Position numbers and translations under genes: made by a program. The notes under the pieces were generated by a model, which saw only the letters and a list, made by a program, of their open reading frames with translations, did no database searches and was not told the origin of the DNA. Shown in pieces: positions 17,539 through 25,890 of a stretch of DNA of 64,000 nt (positions are counted from its first letter, which is position 1; every line of letters starts with the position of its first letter). Source of the stretch: Puia dinghuensis (GTDB lineage: Bacteria > Bacteroidota > Bacteroidia > Chitinophagales > Chitinophagaceae); assembly GCF_014642875.1 (NCBI RefSeq), contig NZ_BMJC01000001.1:1903335-1967334 (forward strand). Reading direction: 5' to 3'.

Positions 17539-17823
17539 TTAGGCTTCCTTCTTTAGCAACTCATTCAATTTTGCCTTTACGGCCTTGGCATACTCACCCT
17601 TCCAAGTTTTGGCATTGCCCAAAAAATAGGTAACGATGCTTCTGCCGCTGTCGTCTCCAAAGTTGTCGTCGATCGTTTTCAGGCAAAGCATGGCTTCCAC
17701 ATACGGAACGGCCCCGAAGTACATTGCGGTCCATTGTCGCCTGATGAGGACAGCGATCTGGCAGAGTTCGTCCGGAACGGTGATGGTGTTCGTTGTCGCT
17801 GTTTTTTCGATTGTCTGTTCCAT
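17539..17823 (-). CDS. small hypothetical protein
   Basis: 94 residues, MEQTIEKTATTNTITVPDE at the start and a lysine-rich helix (KAVKAKLNELLKKEA) at the end. The centre is helical with two aromatic residues after RRQWTAMYFG. It is inserted between copies B and C of the GHT/GDR family and is flanked on both sides by terminator-like hairpins. It is not a fragment of that family. Function unknown. Confidence 0.5.
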   Translation of the reverse strand: MEQTIEKTATTNTITVPDELCQIAVLIRRQWTAMYFGAVPYVEAMLCLKTIDDNFGDDSGRSIVTYFLGNAKTWKGEYAKAVKAKLNELLKKEA

Positions 17824-17856
17824 TTTTGATTTTTTGTTGTGATGAAAAAGTGGAAT

Positions 17857-17886
17857 AAAAAAAGCCGAGGTCCTTTAACCCCGGCT
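17857..17886 (-). terminator. intrinsic terminator after copy C
   Basis: On the minus strand AGCCGGGG pairs with CCTCGGCT (one G-T pair), followed by a run of seven T. It lies 24 bases after the stop of copy C (17911). Confidence 0.65.
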
Positions 17887-17910
17887 TGTCTACTGCGTGT
17901 TTTTTGATTG

Positions 17911-18459
17911 TCAGGCAGCCGCTTTCGCAGAATATGACAGATAGTTCTCCTCCCGTGCTTCCCAGGGTATGTAGCCTGCGATTCGTTCAAAGGGACAACT
18001 CTCCATGTGGCAGGTTGTGCGGACGGCCCACTCGTGGAATTTCTCCAGTCCGGCTTCCGTTAATTGCGGTCTTTCTGTCGTTGCATAGTCCAGAAACGAC
18101 CGGTAGATTTCGAGGCGGATGAAGGCCTGTTGTTCTTGGGAAATCTCATGGGGCTGCAACTCTGACAGCAAATCAAGAAACCGTGCCCGATTGATGGAAG
18201 GATGCTGGTTGAAATGGTAGGTTTCCTGCCTCAGTTCGCCGGTTCTATCCAGGAATAGGTAGGAGAAGCTACTGTCCAATCCGTATTCAACGGGACCCAG
18301 GTCGCCGGTTCTTGATTCGACTGTGCAGGTTCCCAGGCGGTCCCCGATCCCTTGCCTGGTTTGGATCCAATAATATCTCTTGGGTGTATCGAGGGTTGCT
18401 TTGACGTCAAAGGCACTGCATAAGGTGGTGTGTCCGGTGAGAATGGTTCTTTTTTTCAT
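17911..18459 (-). CDS. hypothetical protein, copy C of the five-member GHT/GDR family
   Basis: 182 residues. Signature blocks: TILTGHTTLCSA, YWIQTRQGIGDR, ESRTGD, FSYLFLDRTGEL, FIRLEIYRSFLDYA and CPFERIAGYIPW. The TA after GHT is replaced by CSA and the YPD by YIP, so it is a more diverged copy than A and B. The C-terminus ends in SAKAAA. A clear intrinsic terminator follows. No known domain. Confidence 0.65.
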   Translation of the reverse strand: MKKRTILTGHTTLCSAFDVKATLDTPKRYYWIQTRQGIGDRLGTCTVESRTGDLGPVEYGLDSSFSYLFLDRTGELRQETYHFNQHPSINRARFLDLLSELQPHEISQEQQAFIRLEIYRSFLDYATTERPQLTEAGLEKFHEWAVRTTCHMESCPFERIAGYIPWEAREENYLSYSAKAAA

Positions 18460-18494
18460 CGTATATTTTTTTGAGTATGTGAGCGACGTTGTTG

Positions 18495-19052
18495 TTAAGC
18501 TGCCTTTACAGTTGGCAGCAAGGGCATACTTTCCAGCAGCGGCCCGTAGGCCGGGTAGTCGGCGATTTGATCGAAGGGTACAGTTTCAATTTTGGTGGCC
18601 GTTGCAAAAGCCCATTTTTTGTAGCCGTCCTTTGCAGGTTCCTCCATTTTCTGTACCTGGTAGACGGCGTCGTACAAGAGACTTTCGGAGATTTTCCGAC
18701 GGATATTTGCTTCCTGAGCTTTGGAGAGGAACGCGGGGTCGTACAACTCTATCATCTTTTTGAATAGGTTTTGGTTTTTTGCAGGATCCAATCCAAAATC
18801 AAAATCTCCGTGTTTAACCAGGTCCTCCTCGTTGATGTACAGGTAGACGAAGGTGTGGTAGGCGCCGTGGTTGATGTTATTTAAGCGACCTGTTCTGGGA
18901 TTGAGGGTGACCGAACAACAGCGGTCTCCGCGTTTCTTGTTGGTTTCTACCCAGAAGTATTTCTCGGTCTCGTATTCACCATACGGGTGGTTGTTGATGA
19001 CATAAGCCGTTTCGAGGTCCGTGTGGCCGTGTAACAATTGAACAATTGCCAT
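18495..19052 (-). CDS. hypothetical protein, copy D of the five-member GHT/GDR family
   Basis: 185 residues. Blocks: LLHGHTDLETAYVI, FWVETNKKRGDR, NPRTGRL, FVYLYINEEDL, NIRRKISESLLYDA and VPFDQIADYPAYGPL. The family CPF reads VPF here, so the cysteine is not essential. The gene ends KAA like copy C. There is no obvious hairpin between D and C. Confidence 0.65.
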   Translation of the reverse strand: MAIVQLLHGHTDLETAYVINNHPYGEYETEKYFWVETNKKRGDRCCSVTLNPRTGRLNNINHGAYHTFVYLYINEEDLVKHGDFDFGLDPAKNQNLFKKMIELYDPAFLSKAQEANIRRKISESLLYDAVYQVQKMEEPAKDGYKKWAFATATKIETVPFDQIADYPAYGPLLESMPLLPTVKAA

Positions 19053-19116
19053 AAGAGGATGATTTAATTATTTACAAATTGAATTACTGATGCCGGTAGT
19101 AGCCGGCTATGGGCAT

Positions 19117-19146
19117 AAAAAAGGCAGGTGGTTTTTCACTCTGCCT
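19117..19146 (-). terminator. intrinsic terminator overlapping the end of copy E
   Basis: On the minus strand AGGCAG and GTG pair with CAC and CTGCCT, followed by six T. The hairpin overlaps the TGA stop of copy E (19136-19138), so it would end the transcript directly behind that gene unless read through. Confidence 0.7.
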
Positions 19147-19726
19147 CTTCAATGTATACTGGGTCTTCGGTACTGTCGTACCGTAGGGAGGTCAGTATGG
19201 GCCAATTCAGAGGTACTTGAAAATCGGGATAGTTGCCAATGTCTTGGAACGGGCAGTTTTCAATGTGGTTTAGCGTTTTCTGCGTCCATGACCAATCGTC
19301 ATCGTACTGTTTGCCAGTGAGCATAGTGAGCTCGGCCTTTGCATTGGACAAGAAGACTTCGTAGATCTTTTTCCGAATTGTGTATTGCTGCTCGGAGGAA
19401 AGTTGTGCGGGGTCCATTTTTGTCATAAGCTCGACGAACTTTTCTTTATTCGATTTACTGGAGTCGTCAAAGGCGATGGATTCGTCTTGGATCTTTCCTT
19501 CCTCGTCAACGTATAAGAAGGCGAGCGCTGCAAATTTCTTGTAGTAGGGTTTGCTTTGTTGGGCGGTATTGGGATATGAAAATACCCAGCCGAGGCGGTC
19601 GCCTTTTCCGGGTTTGGTCTCAATCCAGCAGAACCGGGTTGTTTGCTGTTGTCGTTTGTTTTTTTTGATGATCACGATGGCCGTTTTACGGCTGGTGTGT
19701 CCGTAGAGGATTTTTGTGATTGCCAT
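19136..19726 (-). CDS. hypothetical protein, copy E of the five-member GHT/GDR family
   Basis: 196 residues, the longest copy. Blocks: ILYGHTSRKTAIVI, CWIETKPGKGDR, a diverged NTAQQS in place of PRTG, LAFLYVDEEGKI, TIRKKIYEVFLSNA and CPFQDIGNYPDFQVPL. The extra length is an acidic tail. A strong intrinsic terminator overlaps the stop. It is the first member of the array in transcription order. Confidence 0.65.
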   Translation of the reverse strand: MAITKILYGHTSRKTAIVIIKKNKRQQQTTRFCWIETKPGKGDRLGWVFSYPNTAQQSKPYYKKFAALAFLYVDEEGKIQDESIAFDDSSKSNKEKFVELMTKMDPAQLSSEQQYTIRKKIYEVFLSNAKAELTMLTGKQYDDDWSWTQKTLNHIENCPFQDIGNYPDFQVPLNWPILTSLRYDSTEDPVYIEEAE

Positions 19727-19810
19727 ATATTTGGTTTATTTGTGGCGAACAAGGGTTTTAAAGGATGTCGTGGCGGCAACTTCCTTTGATATGCCGGGCG
19801 GATCCCAGGC

Positions 19811-20401
19811 TTAGAAGAGGGACTGCTGATCGACCGATGGTCGGGAGGTAGCTTTGCCTTTCTTTCCGAGTTTGACGGCTTTTGCAGAGCGATCTATTGC
19901 AAGAGTTTCATCTTCGCCTTCTTTCAACCGCTGTTTTACAACTGCTCTTCGGGTAGTGTAGATCCATCGGCGGAGGTCCAGTAATTTCTGTTGTTCTTCA
20001 TTCGATAGTTCCTTTGGCGCCTTCATGATTTCCCAGCGATCCTGCTCTAGCATTTCTTCGAGCACTTTACAAGAAAGATGGGTGTAGATATTCACCCAAT
20101 GATAATCGTCGATGGGGCTGACCATTGACCACGTGTAGATGTAGAGAATGCATTCGACTTCCGTGGCCTGCTGTTCATCCGTTAAGCCCGCTGCGAGTCT
20201 TGCCGTGGAGACAAGGTCTACGAACTGTTCCGGCATGGTGTCAGCCCAGGATTCGTTGAAAACAATGATCGGTGCTGACAGTGAATCCGTCAGGTCAAAT
20301 ACGACGTCCCGTTCACCCTTGGGGGCGGTCGGTTCGTTGGATCGCTGAGGTGGATCATCGAAAAGGCATTGCTGGGGGGCGTACACTGTTTTTTTCTTCA
20401 T
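19811..20401 (-). CDS. hypothetical protein, intact relative of the 7.5-8.1 kb gene
   Basis: About 196 residues from the ATG at 20401 (MKKKTVYAPQQ); the open frame reaches 20515. Blocks: QQCLFDDP, VVFDLTDSLSAP, ESWADTMPEQF, a LYIYTWSMVSP segment, then RWEIMKAPKELS and a basic helix RRWIYTTRRAVVKQRL. A lysine-rich stretch and QQSLF end the protein. The broken paralogue at 7528-8087 has the same order. It is probably the first gene of the minus-strand run that follows the 1.6 kb gene-poor interval. Function unknown. Confidence 0.6.
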   Translation of the reverse strand: MKKKTVYAPQQCLFDDPPQRSNEPTAPKGERDVVFDLTDSLSAPIIVFNESWADTMPEQFVDLVSTARLAAGLTDEQQATEVECILYIYTWSMVSPIDDYHWVNIYTHLSCKVLEEMLEQDRWEIMKAPKELSNEEQQKLLDLRRWIYTTRRAVVKQRLKEGEDETLAIDRSAKAVKLGKKGKATSRPSVDQQSLF

Positions 20402-22031
20402 GAGTCCTTTTTTTGTGGTGAGTGCCCTTTTTGTTATCCTTTGCCGGGGGAGTGAGAGAGTTGGGTTTCGAGTGTCTTTTGGGGTAGTTGAGCATTCTTC
20501 CCATCCCTTCCCCACCCCCCTACAAAGGGATTAACAATATGAAGGGCGAAAAAGCAAAGCACTTGGACTGGAGGCATCCACTTTATCTCCGATGGGCGCC
20601 AATGCGGTGGGGCGCGGCTGCTTGGCCCGATGCGAAAAAACGCGCTGCGAAGCGCGCTAGTTTTTTCGCATCGGGGGGAACTACTGCTGGTGCAGGATCT
20701 GCCGCTGACGGCAAGCACTGAATCATTTAGCGACCAGCGGTATAAAGGGATGCCTCATTTTGTGCTGCTTTTTTCAGCCCTTCATTGTTAATCCTTTTGT
20801 TTTTAATCTTGAAAACTCAACTTGGGACCCTGTTAGCCGCGAGAGCGGCGGCCGGCTGGACTGCTACGCCCGGGTGAACGGACCTGTTTTTAGTACCCCC
20901 CTCGGGCAACCTCTACCGCCTCATCGGCAGGTGGCTGCTGAACGGAGCGTCGCAACGATGCCGAATCAGGGTACAGGTGCCGATTTCCCCCTCCTCTCGC
21001 CTAGCGTTGAATATCCGGTCGCATTGATGGAAACGGGGGGTCAATGTAGGAGCGGTACGCACGAAATGAGGCAATCGACGGTGGGATGCTGAGTGTGAAA
21101 ATTTAGAAGTGTCGGATCACGGTATCAATATACCGACTGCCTCATTTGCAGCATTGGAAACTATAATTGAAAATGGAGAAGTCCAAGAAATAAGTGACAA
21201 TTGGGTATAGGCATTGAAGTGTTAGGTGGTAGTGACAATGGGGTTGTTTGAGCGTATTAGTAGTGCAGTAGCGATTATCTTTTGGCATTGGAAGCAAGCA
21301 TTCCCGTTGTGCGAGTGGTTAATATTCAGGATTTAAGGACTAAACCCTTTCTCGCATGGATAAATCCTTATATTAAACACGGGAAAAAAGTACCTTCTGT
21401 ATCAAGCAAACTTTATATCTCTTGCAAATAACCATTACCCCTTACACTGTAGAACGTGGGCGAAGATGTACATGGAATGGCTTCAAAGCGTCAGGAACGC
21501 GATAAGTATTCGAATAAATCGGTTCGGGAGATGGTGCAGGGGAGAAAATAGAATGAGAAGTCAGTGAAGGCAAAGCGATCACTACCGGATAGTACCAGCG
21601 TAAGGAAGTCCGGTAATGGAGTTATGCCGGCAGCCGATGGAACACCTCCCGTTCATGTTCTACATGGCGACTTAACTCTTGTTCAGTGGGATGCACGGGC
21701 GGTAGCGAGAGGCAAAGAGGTGACTTGAGGCGTCGAGCACGCTATAGAGGTTGATTCAGGTGATAAGAGGAGCTGAATTAAGACAATAGTTTCGGGATAA
21801 AGAGCAAAGAAAGGGACGCCTCAATTTCTTAGAGGCATCCCATTGTTTTCCTTCGTAAATAAAGAGGGGAATTGTGGGACGTGGATGAGAGTTGACACTT
21901 TACGTGTACAACTTAAAGATTTTACCTGAGGTTCAGCAATAGTTGGACAGAATGGGCCTTCAAACTGATCAAGTAGGAATAGGAAGATGTGAAAATCGGC
22001 TTTTTAGAGACGATGGCGACAGCTTCTATGA
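20402..22031. other. gene-poor interval, candidate control or origin region
   Basis: No convincing gene. The best plus-strand frame (20760-21092, 110 codons) starts inside the fold-back repeat and has no recognisable protein character. The interval holds the 20521-20800 fold-back and, near 21810-21842, a hairpin in which GGGACGCCTC faces GAGGCATCCC; the GAGGCATCC word also occurs in both fold-back arms. It separates the accessory run (start 20401) from the YhcG-transfer run (end 22032), both on the minus strand. A promoter, oriT or replication signal is likely somewhere here, but I cannot point to it. Confidence 0.4.
20521..20800. repeat. imperfect fold-back (inverted repeat) with a strong central hairpin
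   Basis: The left arm (from 20528: GGATTAACAATATGAAGGG, then GCAAAGCAC and GAGGCATCCACTTTAT) is matched by the reverse complement of the right arm (GGATTAACAATGAAGGGCTG, then GCAGCAC and GAGGCATCCCTTTAT), ending near 20800. Between them a 15-base perfect arm pair (20626-20640 with 20661-20675, CCCGATGCGAAAAAA) encloses CGCGCT-GCGA-AGCGCG. The whole could fold into one long arm. A non-autonomous (MITE-like) element, a structured RNA or an origin would all fit. Confidence 0.6.
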
Positions 22032-23066
22032 TTAACTATTGGCATCGATAAATCGCAACTTTCCCTTCTGAATTTCCCGGGACAATTCTTCTTCGGAGGG
22101 TAGTACGAATTTATAGCGGGAAGCGAATAGATGTTTATTTTCTTCCATGACGCTATACTTGACGAGGGTGTCGTCTTTTTCCGCGCAGAGAATGATGCCA
22201 ATTGTTGGGTTGTCTCCGGGTATTTTTTTCAATGCTTCAAACATTCGTACATACATATCCATTTGACCGATGTCCTGGTGGCTTAGAGAACCCAATTTGA
22301 GTTCCAGTAAAATGAAGGCCTTTAAAATAAAATTGTAAAACACGAGGTCAATATAATATTGACGGGTATCCGTCTTTATGCAGTATTGTCGAGCGACAAA
22401 GGCGAACCCTTTGCCGAGTTCGAGCAGAAATTGGTGAATGTTGCTTAGAATCGCGGATTCGAGTTGGCTTTCAGAGAACCCTGCAGGGATGTCCAGGCCG
22501 AGAAAATCCAAGATATAGGGATCTTTGATGAAGTCGCCAGGAGACATGGTGCTTTGGGTGTCTGCTGCTGGAGCACCCGTGAGTGGGGCGTTGGATGACC
22601 TGGCAGGAGATGGCAGCGTTTGGCTGGTAACGATCCTTTCGTAGTAGCCTGATTGAATGTTGCGCTCCAACAGCCGGATACTCCACGTTTGGTCAGCAGC
22701 TTCGGCAAGATAGTAAGACCTTGCAGAGTCGTTTTCGATGCGTAACAGGAGTTTATAGTGCGACCACGTCAATTCTGGTCGGAGGGTTTCCCGGGTTGGA
22801 AAAGCGAAAAAGAGTTGACGCATTCTACGCAACTCTCGTTCATCCAAATTCTTGTCAATTTCCCGGGTCAGTTTTTCGGCGAGTGTCTTTAGCTGGGAAC
22901 CGCCGTATTGGGCTTTTTTTTGACCGTTCTGCTCCTCCTGAACGATGCGTCGGCCTATTTCCCAGTAAGCGTCTATCATGGCACGATTGACCAGGGTGAA
23001 GGCTTGGGCCCGGGCTTTAGTCCAGATAGCGGTGATATCTCGTATTAAAAGGTGGGTGGAATCCAT
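22032..23066 (-). CDS. YhcG-type PD-(D/E)xK nuclease (DUF1016)
   Basis: About 344 residues from the ATG at 23066 (MDSTHLLIRD); a TTG at 23093 opens the frame. The N-terminal half has the DUF1016 features (YWEIGRRIV, YGGSQLKTLAEKL, RRMRQLFFAFP, TWSHYKLLLRI). The C-terminal half has the nuclease core YYIDLVFYN followed by FILLELKLG, the D and E-x-K of the PD-(D/E)xK fold. A 30-residue serine-, proline- and alanine-rich linker lies between them. YhcG-like proteins are common on mobile elements and next to type I restriction genes. It closes the transfer-side run. The role here is unknown. Confidence 0.85.
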   Translation of the reverse strand: MDSTHLLIRDITAIWTKARAQAFTLVNRAMIDAYWEIGRRIVQEEQNGQKKAQYGGSQLKTLAEKLTREIDKNLDERELRRMRQLFFAFPTRETLRPELTWSHYKLLLRIENDSARSYYLAEAADQTWSIRLLERNIQSGYYERIVTSQTLPSPARSSNAPLTGAPAADTQSTMSPGDFIKDPYILDFLGLDIPAGFSESQLESAILSNIHQFLLELGKGFAFVARQYCIKTDTRQYYIDLVFYNFILKAFILLELKLGSLSHQDIGQMDMYVRMFEALKKIPGDNPTIGIILCAEKDDTLVKYSVMEENKHLFASRYKFVLPSEEELSREIQKGKLRFIDANS

Positions 23067-23133
23067 GATTGGAGATTTGGGAGGCTGTACCAATTCGGGT
23101 AACAGTGTTACCCGAATTGTAAACAGCAGGATT

Positions 23134-23847
23134 TCAGCGTCTTATGTTTTTTGGAATGGGTGGTTTGGGAGGTGGTGGCACAGGCAGGCGTCCCAATAGA
23201 TGGGTAGGAAGACCGAGCTTGGGGCGGTTATCGGATTTGAATTCTTCCCCTCGTGGCTTGCGTTCAAATTTGGAGGTGCGAAATCGGTCCAGTTCGGCTT
23301 CCGGGTTGTATTCATATGGGTCCTTAGGGTCGTAAAAAGGATCTTGCTGGGGGTTTTTTTTGAGATCGTTTTCCGGGTCCCGGTCGCGTTGAAACTGGCC
23401 ATAAAGTCGCGCCCATACAGGGAGGTTGTTTTCTAATTCGTCTGCAGTGGTTAGTCGAGTATACGCATCTGCCGGCAGGATGAGGTTGGAGGGATCATCA
23501 ATACGGTAGCTTTTGCGGTGTTTTGCGTGGATAAAGGAGACATCTCCCTTTTCCATATGGGTCTGAAGATAAAGGAGAGTCAGGTTTTCGGTGTCAGGAA
23601 AATAGCGGTATTGGAAGTTGAACGTTATTGAGTCTAAGCCTTCATTGAATGTTCCTCGGAGCGCCATGATAAAGGTGGCGGATGATTGATCATTTAATGA
23701 CGCTTGGGAGGTAGCGAATTCGATGGCTTGTCGGAATTCGTTCAACCACATGCCAAGTTGGGCAGGTGTTTTGAAATTAGAATCGAGGTATCCTTTTTCT
23801 GTCAAGAGCTCGATATGATCTTCGAAAGTACGGTAGGTTCTGTCCAT
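23134..23847 (-). CDS. ICE hypothetical protein with proline-rich tail
   Basis: 237 residues. The N-terminal 130 residues (FEDHIELLTEKGYLD, MALRGTFNEGLDSITFNFQYRYFPDTENLTL) resemble the pattern of two proteins in the tra operon (30737-31258 and 31282-31770): a helix, then a beta pair of the form I-x-F-x-F-x-Y-x-x-x-x-x-x-L. The C-terminal 90 residues are charged and low in complexity, with a DPFYDPKDPYEYNPE segment and PPPPKPPIPKNIRR at the end. Probably element-specific, secreted or cytoplasmic not clear (no signal peptide). Function unknown. Confidence 0.5.
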   Translation of the reverse strand: MDRTYRTFEDHIELLTEKGYLDSNFKTPAQLGMWLNEFRQAIEFATSQASLNDQSSATFIMALRGTFNEGLDSITFNFQYRYFPDTENLTLLYLQTHMEKGDVSFIHAKHRKSYRIDDPSNLILPADAYTRLTTADELENNLPVWARLYGQFQRDRDPENDLKKNPQQDPFYDPKDPYEYNPEAELDRFRTSKFERKPRGEEFKSDNRPKLGLPTHLLGRLPVPPPPKPPIPKNIRR

Positions 23848-23888
23848 GGGAATGCCTATTTAAGTTCCTACGGTTATTAAATAGCTTT

Positions 23889-24995
23889 TTAGACTGGTTG
23901 AAGATTGCGGGACTTTAAGGGAGCAGTCTTGATATTTTGCAGGATTTGCCGGGCTGCGGACCTGTCTTTTACTAAGTCGAAGGCGTCTACCTTGCCATTT
24001 TCATCCCGGAATTCGAGGTTAATAGTTCGGTTTTGTTGATCATAGGCAAGCTTAATGATCAGGCCTTTTTCCTGGCCGTCGGGTAGTTGCAGCGTTATGA
24101 AGGCCTCTTTTCCGTCGTTCAAATCGTTCAGCAATAATTCGCGGGTCGTGGGAATGCCCATTTCTTTGATGGGCAAGGAAGCCAACTGCTGCTCAAGATT
24201 AAACGGTAAAGTATCGATGTAAGAGCCATCACGGCTAATGAGGAACCAGTCAACTTTTCCTTTGATGTTTTTGTGAACTGGGTGACCGTGAACGAGATCT
24301 CTGGCTTCTGTGGCGTTGAATTGAATTTTATCAGACGTTCGAAGCAACAAAGAAGGCTGTATTTTCTGGTCGGTATAGTGAGTTCCTGTATCCCGTCGGC
24401 TGGCCTCCAAGCCAGCGAAATAGTAGGTGTCGGAGCCAGGTTTTTTTTTGAAGTGAAGCAGGTAGTTGGTATCGGAATTTCTAGTTTCGGGGGTGCGGAA
24501 GCTGAATTCATCGGGTCCGTAAGCCATCCTCGCTTTGAGGGGGCCTTCCAGTTGATTCACAAATCCATATTCGTTTAGTGTCTGTTGCAAATCGGCGGCG
24601 TTCAGGTCAATTGTGGTTCTTTTCGCGATATCTTTCATAATGCGATTGATAGCATTGTAATACTGCTGCCGTCCTCGTAAGAAATTGACTATCCACCTAA
24701 GGGGTTGAGCATAAAGGAGGGTTTGGAGAAATGTGGGATTTTGATAATAACGGACCTTCCGTAGTTCATGGCGGGCATATTTGAGGCTGAGTTTTTCGGA
24801 ACTATCTAGTTCTCGATCTCTTCGAAATCCTTGCACAACGCCGGATAGATGGCGACGCCTGAGCTCTAACGCTTTCGGACTGAGACTGCTATAGTCGGCA
24901 TTTTCTACTCCAAATCGGGCCTCGTCATCTACATGCAATGCGACCGCGTTGAGTACGCGATTTTGAAATCGTTGTAAATCAGGTTCGTATGCCAT
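23889..24995 (-). CDS. ICE protein with a DUF3945/DUF4099-like middle
   Basis: 368 residues. The first 130 are basic and helical. From about residue 134 the pattern LQQTLNEYGF ... DEFSFRTPETRNSDTNYLLHFKK follows DUF3945/DUF4099-like proteins of Bacteroidota ICEs, which often carry long charged tails. The last 90 residues (AFITLQLPDGQEKGLIIKLAYD) form a second beta-rich domain. It precedes traN by 10 bases and is likely cotranscribed with the 237-residue gene. Related proteins usually lie near mobilisation genes; the domain naming is tentative. Confidence 0.5.
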   Translation of the reverse strand: MAYEPDLQRFQNRVLNAVALHVDDEARFGVENADYSSLSPKALELRRRHLSGVVQGFRRDRELDSSEKLSLKYARHELRKVRYYQNPTFLQTLLYAQPLRWIVNFLRGRQQYYNAINRIMKDIAKRTTIDLNAADLQQTLNEYGFVNQLEGPLKARMAYGPDEFSFRTPETRNSDTNYLLHFKKKPGSDTYYFAGLEASRRDTGTHYTDQKIQPSLLLRTSDKIQFNATEARDLVHGHPVHKNIKGKVDWFLISRDGSYIDTLPFNLEQQLASLPIKEMGIPTTRELLLNDLNDGKEAFITLQLPDGQEKGLIIKLAYDQQNRTINLEFRDENGKVDAFDLVKDRSAARQILQNIKTAPLKSRNLQPV

Positions 24996-25005
24996 GACAT
25001 TGTGT

Positions 25006-25857
25006 TTATAGTTTCCGGGCTTTCAATATTGTTTTATTCCTGACAAATAAGGTAAGTGACCGGCCTCCGTTCTTTTCATAGGACTCGACGATAAATTGCT
25101 TGCCTCCAGCCAGGGTGAATGTAGGGACGGCAATGACATGGACGATCGATGAATCACCGGATATGGTAGTGTTTCCGTCCTCATAAACTGGGAGAATCTC
25201 TTTCTCCTGCACGGATGTACGTTTCGATTTTACGCGATCGCGGATATACAGCCGAAGGAAGTTCATATTGTAATCAATATTGGAGTGGTTGCGGAGCTGA
25301 AAACGGAAGAACATCATTGAGCCAGCTATGCAAACATTGTCCAAACGGATGGACATTTTATTGCGGTTGTCGACGGGTCCGTGATGGGAGGCTGGCAGGT
25401 CTTTGACGCGGTCGACAAAAGCCTGCATATCAACTGTGTTGACAGGTTCGTTTGAAAGTAGGATGATCGATTGGCCATTAGGCGGTACCGGGTAGCTAAG
25501 GGTGGATAGATTGTATGTAGAGGAAACGCTGTCGGTATAGATAACGTCGAAAGTGAATATTTTCCCATCTTCAGTAAACACGTGGAGATTGGTAATGGGG
25601 AAATTCTTTCGAGCGGCCTTGATTTTAAGGACATTTTCTGCGCCGGGTTGCTTCTGTGCGATGATGTCGCGATCTCCCCGGTCGACTGGTTTCACCGGGG
25701 CGGCGAATACCAGTACCGTCGTGGTATTGTAGCCAACGGGTAGAAGGTAGTGCGGGATCAGAGTGCTGGGCGGCAGCGGCAGAGCAGATTGTTGAGCATG
25801 AAGAGTGGATAGAGAGACCAAAAAAGCGAAGAGGAAAGTGGTGATGGAAGGTTTCAT
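25006..25857 (-). CDS. traN: conjugative transposon protein TraN
   Basis: 283 residues with a signal peptide (TTFLFAFLVSLSTLHA, cleaved near residue 21). The region after it has the TraN (DUF4138) features: YNTTTVLVFAAPVKPVDRGD, QKQPGAENVLKIKAAR and TNLHVFTEDGKIFTF. TraN is an envelope component of the Bacteroidota ICE secretion channel, taken to be VirB9-like. It is the last gene of the traE-to-traN order. Length is usual. Confidence 0.9.
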   Translation of the reverse strand: MKPSITTFLFAFLVSLSTLHAQQSALPLPPSTLIPHYLLPVGYNTTTVLVFAAPVKPVDRGDRDIIAQKQPGAENVLKIKAARKNFPITNLHVFTEDGKIFTFDVIYTDSVSSTYNLSTLSYPVPPNGQSIILLSNEPVNTVDMQAFVDRVKDLPASHHGPVDNRNKMSIRLDNVCIAGSMMFFRFQLRNHSNIDYNMNFLRLYIRDRVKSKRTSVQEKEILPVYEDGNTTISGDSSIVHVIAVPTFTLAGGKQFIVESYEKNGGRSLTLFVRNKTILKARKL

Positions 25858-25890
25858 GACGAACGTATTTGTGGTGAGTGAAGAGGAAGT

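Noticed and set aside
20760-21092. Plus-strand frame of 110 codons in the gene-poor interval
   Set aside because: It starts inside the fold-back repeat, has an unusual composition and no recognisable domain. I treat it as chance.
20800-22000. Possible group II intron or other structured ribozyme
   Set aside because: Some stem-rich stretches (for example near 21590-21660) looked suggestive, but I found no domain V-like hairpin and no reverse transcriptase gene.
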